From contig CADWAF010004162.1 in assembly GCA_902984215.1 (NCBI GenBank), positions 1-13,262 on the forward strand: DNA of 13,262 bases, given 5' to 3'. Of the stretch, positions 7,536 to 13,262 are shown piece after piece (positions within the stretch are counted from its first letter, which is position 1; each line of letters opens with the position of its first letter). The translations under genes were made by a program, and so were the position numbers. Under the pieces are notes generated by a model that saw only the letters and a list, made by a program, of their open reading frames with translations, was not told the origin of the DNA and made no database searches. This stretch comes from Willaertia magna (Eukaryota; Heterolobosea; Eutetramitea; Acrasida; Naegleriidae).

Positions 7536-8126
7536 ATGCCACCAAAAGGAAAAAGTGATAAAGTAAAAAAGGTTGTAAAACAAGAAAAAAGAGATGAAGA
7601 AGAAGAAGAAGAAGAAACATCTAAGCCGGTAGCTTCTTCCTCTAAAGTTAAAAAAGAACCTACAAAGAAAGAAAAAGCAACAACAAAGAAAGAACAACCA
7701 AAAACTGAAGTTAAAAAAGAACCAAAGAAAGAAAAGAAGACCAAAGGTGAAAAAATTGAAAAGATACAGAAATCAAGAAAATCTGCTGGTAACACTAACT
7801 TATCGGATGCTACAATTATGAGACTTGCATCAAAGGCTGGTTGTACTAGAGTTTCAAGTAAAGTCTATGACATTGCCAGAGAAATCTTTAAGAAAACACT
7901 AGATGAATATTTATTTAGAGTTTGTCTCTATACTCAATCTGCTAAGCGTATTACTATTAGAGCAAAAGATGTGGAAATAGCAATACCTCATTATAAACTT
8001 TATCCAAATGCTAAGGATATTGAAGAAATGAATAAAACCGCAAAAGAATCCGGTGAGACTGATGAATATCAATATGTGGAAAGTGCAGAACAAGACGAAG
8101 ACCATGAAATCTCAGAAGATGAATAG
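7536..8126 (+). CDS. Divergent histone H4-like protein with long charged tails
   Basis: 196 residues, single exon. Residues about 89-152 form a histone fold close in pattern to H4: LSDATIMRLASKAGCTRVS (loop 1 and alpha 1), VYDIAREIFKKTLDEYL (alpha 2), and YTQSAKRITIRAKDVEIAI, which parallels the H4 segment YTEHAKRKTVTAMDVVYAL. The canonical H4 tail is about 20-25 residues; here the N-terminal tail is ~88 residues. It is Lys/Glu-rich with a run of seven Glu and three sumoylation-consensus (psi-K-x-E) sites: VKQE 14-17, VKKE 38-41 and VKKE 59-62. An acidic C-terminal tail of ~44 residues is also absent from H4. It lacks the usual GAKRHRK basic patch. It is probably a variant histone or histone-fold chromatin factor; a TAF- or CENP-type role is possible. 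The start at 7536 is the first ATG of this frame, but an upstream overlapping ORF exists. Confidence 0.75.
   Translation: MPPKGKSDKVKKVVKQEKRDEEEEEEETSKPVASSSKVKKEPTKKEKATTKKEQPKTEVKKEPKKEKKTKGEKIEKIQKSRKSAGNTNLSDATIMRLASKAGCTRVSSKVYDIAREIFKKTLDEYLFRVCLYTQSAKRITIRAKDVEIAIPHYKLYPNAKDIEEMNKTAKESGETDEYQYVESAEQDEDHEISEDE
7596..7616 (+). repeat. (GAA)7 trinucleotide repeat coding Glu7
   Basis: Seven perfect GAA codons give residues 21-27 of the H4-like protein. It is a perfect microsatellite and so likely to vary in length between strains. Confidence 0.9.
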
Positions 8127-8353
8127 ATTACTCTCTCTCTATAAATAAAAGTTGTAAAGTGTATATTCCTTACCTTCTCTATTTGTTAAATCAGACATAC
8201 CCTATCGACATGTACTGAAATGCTTACCACACCCGAGTAGACCTTTACAAAGTAAACATCAGAAGTGTTTTTAAGCGTGTAAATTAGGGGAATGAGGTTT
8301 TATTCAAAGTCGAGATTAAAACAATTACAAAAATTTCTTTTTTCAAAAAAAAT
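8127..8353. other. Intergenic region between the H4-like gene and the YGR210C-type GTPase gene
   Basis: A (CT)5 run lies at 8131-8140, directly followed by a TATAAATA that overlaps an AATAAA (8144-8149). This lies 18 nt after the histone-like stop, so the AATAAA reading as a poly(A) signal fits best. The remainder is more mixed in composition and should hold the promoter of the GTPase gene. No RNA gene was recognised. Confidence 0.4.
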
Positions 8354-10196
8354 ATGAGTACCAACAGTTCTTTCATTAAAATTGGTGTTGTCGGAAAACC
8401 TAGTGCTGGCAAGTATCACTAAAAACAACTTACTAACTTATGTAAAGGTAAATCCACATTTCTTAATTCTGTTACAGAAGCAAATGCAAAGACTGGAAAT
8501 TATCCATTTACAACAATTGAACCAAACCATGTACGTATCTTTATTGAACAATTTTAAATATTTTGAAAATTAATAGGGAGTTGCTTTATATAAATCTAAA
8601 TTACCTTGTCCTTGTTCAGAATTTAATATGTGTCAATATTGTAGTCCTGCATATGGTAAATGTTTAAATGGTGTTAGATATATTCCAGTAGATATTATGG
8701 ATGTTGCTGGTCTCGTTCCTGGGGCATCTCTTGGGAAAGGTAAGCTTTTGTACTTTTTACAATATTTATTAAACTTTACAAAAAGGTCTTGGAAATAAAT
8801 TTTTGGATGATTTACGTCATGCTCAAGTATTAATTCATGTTTTAGGTAAGTTAAATAATTTAATAACTAAAATATTTATATTAATAAATGCAGATGTCAG
8901 TGTAAGTTAAAACATTTAATTAATATTAAATTATATATTAAGGGTACCACAAATCAAAAAGGTGAAAATTGTGAAGGTTATGATCCAATTGGAGATATTG
9001 AATGGTTGACTAAAGAAATTCATGAGTAAGTATTAATAATATACAAAATAATAATAAACTATTTAAAACAATCAGTTGGATTTTTAATAATTTATGGTCA
9101 CGTTGGGATTCAATTGTAAGAAAACATAAAACGTGCAGTAAGTTATTAATTTTATAACTTTTTAATTTAAAAAATAATAAAAAAAGAAAATACAATTGAC
9201 GAAACGTTTTCTACTCAACTTAGTGGTTATGGTTGTAATAGAAAATTTATTAGAAACTTTTGTGATACTTTAGCTAAAGAAATGCCAAGTTTATTAGAAC
9301 AATCAACAGATAGCAACAGTAGTAGTAATAACTTAAATCATGAAGAAATTATCTTTTCAAAACATTTAAAACCATTAGAGAAATGGTCAGAAGAAGATTT
9401 ACACACTTGTGTTGATTTATTTTTAAAAGTTAGATTTCCAACTCTTTATGTTTTAAATAAGATTGATCATAAGGCTAGTTCAAAATATATTAATAAGTTT
9501 TTTGAAAGATATGATCCAGTAAGTTATAGTTATTATAAATAGATAACAATTCATTTTTTATTAGGATCGTATTGTGTTGACAAGTGCTTTGTCAGAATGT
9601 TTTTTAAAGAAAATGAAAAAGAATGGATATATTCTTTATAATGAAGGTGATTCAAGTTTTAAAACATTAGAAGATTGTGAGACAGATGAGGAACGTGTAA
9701 GTAGTGTTAAACATTTGTTAAAAATAATAATTGATTAAAATATATATTCACATAGAAATTATTAAAACCATTAAAAGATGATAAGAATATTACATTATTA
9801 AATAATGTTCGTGATATGGTATTAGGTCGTTATTATTCAACTGGAGTTTATGAAGCAATTGCAAAAGCTGTTGAACTACAAGATCCAGTAATTATCTATC
9901 CAGTTAAATATTCTGTACCTCAATTATCAGAGCAATTACAAAATAGACAAGATACAAATGTAAAAGTGTTTGAACAAGTTGCCTTAATGAGATATGGTAG
10001 TTCAATAAAAGGGTTTGTTCAAAAGTTTTACAGAAGCACTTTTAGTAATCAACAAGAGAATAATAAGCACCAACAAGAAAAAACAAATGTACCATCTTAT
10101 TATGTTGAAGGGCTAGATGGTAGGAAAATTGCAGAACATACATTATTAAAAAGAGATGAAAACAATATTGTAAGAATAGTCTTTACAGGACATTAA
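8354..10196 (+). CDS. Obg/YchF-related GTPase, yeast YGR210C-type, ten exons
   Basis: Exons: 8354-8408, 8448-8530, 8577-8739, 8786-8845, 8894-8901, 8943-9025, 9076-9137, 9187-9518, 9565-9696 and 9756-10196. The spliced product is 472 residues (1419 nt with stop, in frame throughout). Visible motifs are G1 GKPSAGKS (14-21), G3 DVAGLVPGA (88-96), G4 NKID (262-265) and G5 TSA (288-290). The GLGNKFLDDLRHAQVLIHVLD segment (101-121) is typical of Obg/YchF-like proteins. The cysteine-rich CPCSEFNMCQYC...GKC between G1 and G3 and the WDSIVRKH segment fit the YGR210C/archaeal subgroup rather than OLA1. Family members are translation- or ribosome-associated GTPases; the cellular role of YGR210C itself is poorly known. 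A short Ser/Asn insertion lies near 211-222. Each splice junction is supported by frame and by conserved residues across it. Intron 1 is GC-AG and exon 5 is only 8 nt. Confidence 0.88.
8409..8447 (+). other. GC-AG intron splitting the P-loop glycine codon
   Basis: This 39-nt intron begins GCAAGT and ends AAAG, and contains TACTAAC (8431-8437), a perfect yeast-type branch-point sequence. Removing it joins G (8408) to GT (8448-8449) and restores PSAGKST. The nearby GTATC at 8413 cannot be the donor: with this acceptor it gives an in-frame TAA. Confidence 0.85.
8894..8901 (+). other. 8-nt microexon (exon 5 of the YGR210C-type GTPase)
   Basis: The eight bases ATGTCAGT lie between introns 8846-8893 (GTAAGT...GCAG) and 8902-8942 (GTAAGT...TAAG). 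With the final G of exon 4 they give Asp-Val-Ser, joining HVL to GTTNQKG. That restores the conserved LDxSGxT segment expected here in the family. Skipping it would remove 8 nt and break the frame. Confidence 0.8.
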
Positions 10197-10563
10197 AGTT
10201 TATTTACTGTTTTTTTCTACTTGCTTCTTTTATGAAACTATACTAGAAAGAGTTAAATTAAGAATGACATAAAAATAACAATCTAAGACTAAACCAGTAA
10301 TATGATTCAATAAACAATTCAAATAAAACGAACTATATTTATCTAACCATCTTTTTACTTGAGAAAACCCTGACAGCCTTTGAAATCTTTTGGTTGTCTG
10401 TGCTTTTTGAAGTTCTTTTTACAATCATCAATTGTCCATTTTTAAATTTAGCGAAAATTTTCAGATAAAACACAAGTTATTGGGCCATTTTAAAATTGAA
10501 AACAAAATACCACCACACCCCTCAAGCTCATGTTTCAAATTCTCTACAACAACCACTTTTTAA
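10197..10563. other. Intergenic region between the GTPase gene and the acidic protein gene
   Basis: 367 bases with no supported gene. Sequence at 10351-10440 is more balanced in composition than its surroundings and carries a short minus-strand open stretch (see rejected items). A C-rich stretch (CACCACACCCCTC, about 10511-10523) lies 40-50 nt upstream of the next ATG. No tRNA, snoRNA boxes or repeats could be supported. Confidence 0.5.
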
Positions 10564-11781
10564 ATGATGAATATGATGCATTACAACAACCAATTGTTTG
10601 TTGTCCATTCAAAGGAAACAACTACTACTTCTACAACAATAACAACATTAGACTCAGTATTACATCATCCGAAGGTAGATGGCACTCATTTAAATAGATG
10701 TAAATTATGTACTGATGATGATGATAACTTTCATTTACCCTTCTGGTTTGGTAATGAAGAACCAATCCACGTAAAACGTTCTCTTCAATCTTATAGTAAC
10801 TTTCTACAATTAAATAAAAATAGAAGCTTCAATAGTAGAAGACCCTTGGAATTCATAGGAAAAGTTACTAGAAATCCAATAGAAATATTAGAAGATGAAC
10901 AAAAACTATTAAAAACAATAGATCAAATAGAAATATATGAATGTATCCAAGCCTATAAATATGGTTTGGAAAGTAAATTACTTAAAACTATATATCTAAT
11001 TACTTTATATGATTATATTGAAGGCTTACCAATAAGTCATTCAAAACTAAAATCTAAATCTCTGCCCTGTACTTGTAGAAATAACTGTTCTACAAGTTAT
11101 CTTTATTGCTTCCAACAATTTACTTTAAATCAAGAAGAATTTATTTATCAAAGTGCGATTAATCCTGAAGAATTCCCCAGTAGAATAGGCTTTGGTGATT
11201 TAATGAATAGATGTGTACAAAAGTCTTCGGCCTTATTTGTCCTTCCTAAAAGTGCAGCCTCCGTAATTTCGGATGGTGAAGATGAAAAGGGGAGTACTTG
11301 CTGTACTCCTACTACTAATAATACAGCTAAAGGCTTTAATGATACCGGTAGCACTAATTCAAGCCATCATCAAAAGAGCGAAGGTATTTCTAAAGATTCC
11401 TTACTGGATTCTGTTATACAACAATACTTTGGAAATTCTGAAGAAGAACAATCAAATGATATATTTTCAGATAAAAGGAAATGGGAAGATATGATGAATG
11501 TAGTAAATGATGAAGACGAATGGGAAGATGAAGAAGATAGTGAAGAAGACGAAGAAGAATTTGAAGAATATGATAATGATGATGTTTGTTCAAACGAACT
11601 TGAAGACGATTTCGACCAACCTGAATATCTGAAAGAATTGTTAACGATTGAAGCTTCTTGCACTACAACAGTAGGTGACACTAAAAAAACTTCTATTTGC
11701 AAGTTCAGTTTTTCTTTTAAAGAAGACAGTGATGATGAAGAAGAGGATAGTGATGAAGAATGGGAAGATGAAGATGATTAA
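10564..11781 (+). CDS. Acidic-tailed protein of unknown function
   Basis: 405 residues, single exon; ATG at 10564, with further in-frame ATGs at residues 2, 4 and 5. I do not recognise the family. In order, it has a Thr-rich stretch (19-28); CKLCTDDDD (46-54), part of a possible Cys pair; and a helical-looking central part (about 95-155) with LEFIGKVTRNP and DEQKLLKTIDQIEIYECIQAYKYGLE. A second Cys group, CTCRNNC...YC (169-182), could bind metal together with the first, but spacing is irregular. A Ser/Thr/Asn linker (235-275) follows. A strongly acidic C-terminal third (315-347 and 387-405) repeats WEDEE/EEWEDED motifs. No signal peptide or membrane span is visible. Acidic tails of this kind occur in chromatin, ribosome-assembly and adaptor proteins; no role can be assigned. 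Confidence 0.65.
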   Translation: MMNMMHYNNQLFVVHSKETTTTSTTITTLDSVLHHPKVDGTHLNRCKLCTDDDDNFHLPFWFGNEEPIHVKRSLQSYSNFLQLNKNRSFNSRRPLEFIGKVTRNPIEILEDEQKLLKTIDQIEIYECIQAYKYGLESKLLKTIYLITLYDYIEGLPISHSKLKSKSLPCTCRNNCSTSYLYCFQQFTLNQEEFIYQSAINPEEFPSRIGFGDLMNRCVQKSSALFVLPKSAASVISDGEDEKGSTCCTPTTNNTAKGFNDTGSTNSSHHQKSEGISKDSLLDSVIQQYFGNSEEEQSNDIFSDKRKWEDMMNVVNDEDEWEDEEDSEEDEEEFEEYDNDDVCSNELEDDFDQPEYLKELLTIEASCTTTVGDTKKTSICKFSFSFKEDSDDEEEDSDEEWEDEDD

Positions 11782-11934
11782 TCTTCTAAAAACTAGTTTG
11801 CAATAATATAAATTAAAAAAACATGTAAATAATAATAATTAGATAAAAAATATAAAATTCTACAATTTATGTTATCTCTTCTTTAAAGTAAAAGTTCACC
11901 GTAACAAGAACTTGATTTTGTAAGTTGAATAAAA
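11782..11934 (+). other. Short intergenic region before the PARG gene
   Basis: About 150 very AT-rich bases hold the 3' UTR of the acidic-protein gene and the promoter and leader of the next gene. No TATAAATA or C-rich motif like those upstream of other genes is seen. The region ends with AATAAAA directly before the ATG at 11935. Confidence 0.4.
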
Positions 11935-12000
11935 ATGTCTCTTACAAAGATCAAAAAAAAAACAACAAGAAATGCAGAAATTAGCCTTGCCAACAAGTAA
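11935..12000 (+). other. Upstream ATG frame (22 codons) ahead of PARG, offset by an A10 run
   Basis: The ATG at 11935 sits in AATAAAAATGTCT, the same 13 bases that start the FOR20 gene, and reads MSLTKIKKK before leaving the PARG frame. It ends at a TAA at 11998-12000. An A10 run (11953-11962) lies between this ATG and the in-frame ATG at 11972. One A fewer would put both in one frame. It is either a true uORF, a homopolymer error, or a slippage site. Confidence 0.5.
11953..11962 (+). repeat. A10 homopolymer near the PARG start
   Basis: Ten consecutive A residues lie between the ATG at 11935 and the ATG at 11972. Its length decides whether the two are in the same frame. Such runs are error-prone in sequencing and can cause polymerase slippage. 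Confidence 0.9.
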
Positions 12001-13262
12001 TGAAGAGTTATGGAATTGTATTTCATTAAAACTTCAAAACAAATTACAAAATGAAGAAAATCAATTTCAATCTATTGATGAATTCATTACTTTTAATAAA
12101 CAATTATTAAATGAAATATCAAATAATTTTATTAGTTTAGAATTAGATTATTCCTATCATTTTCATAATATTCTATTTTTATTTAAAAAGAAACATACAG
12201 ATATTGATTTAAATTATTTTTTAAAAACAACTTTAAATAAAATGATGAGATGGATTTTAGAAATGCCAGAATTATTCATTTCTAATGAAATTACAATATT
12301 ATCTATTGGTCAACCATCAAAAATTAAGTTTACAAAAAGACAAATTAGATGTTTATTAAGTACTGCCTTTTTCTCTTTACTTTTTAAACCAAGTTTACAA
12401 CAAAATAAGAATTTAACACATTTAGATTTTGGTTTATTTAAAAGTGTTGCTTCACCTACCTTTTTAAAATCTATCATTAATTATTTTAATAAAATTTCAA
12501 AATATACTTATTTTGAACTGGATGAATTATATGTCATTTTAGAAAGAAAGGTTTTACAAAATAATTTATCAACAATAAAACAAGAAAAACATTTTTGTGA
12601 AATTGATTTTGTTGAAGGAAAATTACAAGATAATTTAAATCATTTATTTGTTGATTTTGCTAATAGAAAAATAGGTGGTCATGTTTTAGAAGGTGCTGTA
12701 GCTCAAGAAGAGATAATGTTTGCAGAAATGCCTGAATTATTTATTTCCATTTTAATTTGTGAACATTTAAATGATAATGAAACATTATTAATTAAAGGAA
12801 TAGATAGATTTAGTAATTGTAAAGGTTATTTACATTCAATGACATTTGAAGATTATAAAGAAACTCAACCAATGTAAGTTTTTAAATGATTTAAATTATA
12901 ATTTAATTAAATAATTAATTTATTAGTAAGGATGGTATTAGAAAGAATGAAGTGATTGCAATGGATGCATTGGCAGGGATTGGACAAGCACAATTTGAAA
13001 AACAATATTTATTAAGGGAAGTTAAAAAAGCTTATTGTGGATTTATGAAAGTAAATGATAACGATGAACATTTACCTATTGCTAGTGGATTTTGGGGTTG
13101 TGGAGTGTTTGGAGGAGATAAACAATTAAAAATTATTTTACAATGGATTGCTGCATCGTTAGCTGACAGACCAAAATTAATGATTCATTTATTTTCACCA
13201 GATGATTTAAGAATAGCAAAAGAATTTAAAGAAAATATTTTACCTAAGGTACAAGGATTAAA
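11972..13262 (+). CDS. PARG: Poly(ADP-ribose) glycohydrolase (3' partial)
   Basis: Exons are 11972-12873 and 12927->13262; the 53-nt intron has GTAAGT and TTAG ends, and the frame runs off the right edge. The signature VDFANRKIGGHVLEGAVAQEE (227-247) is the PARG macrodomain loop with catalytic QEE (245-247). Downstream, exon 2 gives AMDALAG, KAYCGF and FWGCGVFGGDKQLKIILQW, all conserved PARG blocks. Upstream, WILEMPELF (94-102) and TKRQIRCLLSTAFF (121-134) match the helical accessory part. PARG hydrolyses poly(ADP-ribose) chains in the nucleus and cytosol, reversing PARP signalling. The third position of the usual GGG is His (GGH), which could be a lineage variant. The start at 11972 is the first ATG in frame, but a better-placed ATG at 11935 is out of frame by one base of an A10 run. 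The end of the catalytic domain lies outside the window. Confidence 0.9.

Noticed and set aside
7496..7795. Minus-strand frame rich in Ser/Phe opposite the H4-like gene
   Set aside because: It is the complement of GAA/AAG repeats in the histone-like tail; low complexity and no family match.
8140..8147. TATAAATA as TATA box of the YGR210C-type GTPase gene
   Set aside because: It lies only 14 nt after the previous stop and overlaps an AATAAA, so a 3'-end signal is the simpler reading.
10355..10444. Short minus-strand open stretch (about 27 codons) rich in Lys with two Cys, in the gap before the acidic protein gene
   Set aside because: It has no ATG in frame, a stop just upstream and no splice acceptor nearby; the plus strand is open there too. 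Composition alone is not enough.
11370..11702. Minus-strand Ser-rich frame opposite the acidic protein gene
   Set aside because: Ser runs come from complementing GAA/GAT/GAG codons of the acidic tail. It is a shadow.
11758..11781. PP1-docking motif (KFSF) in the tail region of the acidic protein and in the FOR20 extension
   Set aside because: Phe in the Val place is a poor RVxF match and there is no supporting context.
12260..12750. Octapeptide EMPELFIS occurring twice in PARG (residues 97-104 and 252-259)
   Set aside because: Each copy falls in a place where PARG proteins have a similar conserved segment, and the DNA around them differs. It is probably chance convergence, not duplication.
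1..13262. Assignment to a dictyostelid or a ciliate
   Set aside because: A FOR20 centriolar gene argues against dictyostelids, which lack centrioles; use of TAA, TAG and TGA as stops argues against most ciliate codes.

Overview
The window is AT-rich nuclear DNA from a unicellular eukaryote. It holds nine protein-coding genes, two of them cut by the window edges. Thirteen short spliceosomal introns (39-60 nt) can be placed, almost all with a GTAAGT-type donor. TAA, TAG and TGA are all used as stops, so the code looks standard. One gene encodes a FOR20/CEP20-type centriolar protein, so the organism should have centrioles or basal bodies; that argues against a dictyostelid despite the AT bias and Asn-rich tracts. 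A compact, signalling-rich heterolobosean amoeboflagellate (Naegleria/Willaertia-like) is my best guess. It is an inference, not a demonstration.

Layout. (1) 1-1367, plus strand, 5' end missing: a divergent Ras-like GTPase domain behind a low-complexity linker and a possible RGS-like piece. (2) 1961-4606, plus: a tandem pseudokinase with an Asn/Ser/Asp-rich linker and a C-terminal IQ motif. (3) 4620-5105, minus: a small unknown protein with three RRxS/RRxxS sites; its stop lies 13 nt from that of gene 2. (4) 5406-6429, plus, 3 exons: an RHG histidine phosphatase of the UBASH3/TULA-like type. (5) 6493-7392, plus: FOR20/CEP20 with a long disordered tail. (6) 7536-8126, plus: a divergent H4-like histone with long tails. 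(7) 8354-10196, plus, 10 exons: an Obg/YchF-related GTPase of the yeast YGR210C type, with a GC-AG intron and an 8-nt microexon. (8) 10564-11781, plus: an acidic protein of unknown function. (9) 11972 to the right edge, plus: poly(ADP-ribose) glycohydrolase, cut at the 3' end.

The genes form no obvious pathway. Genes 1-3 share a signalling flavour (GTPase, pseudokinase, basophilic phospho-motifs). Genes 6 and 9 both relate to chromatin or DNA repair. Intergenic gaps are very short (13 nt, 63 nt, 143 nt), so UTRs and promoters must overlap neighbouring genes. The main points for a second look are the 8-nt microexon, the A10 homopolymer that separates a well-placed upstream ATG from the PARG frame, the doubly degenerate tandem pseudokinase, the H4-like histone with SUMO-consensus tail motifs, and the possible RGS-Ras fusion at the left edge.
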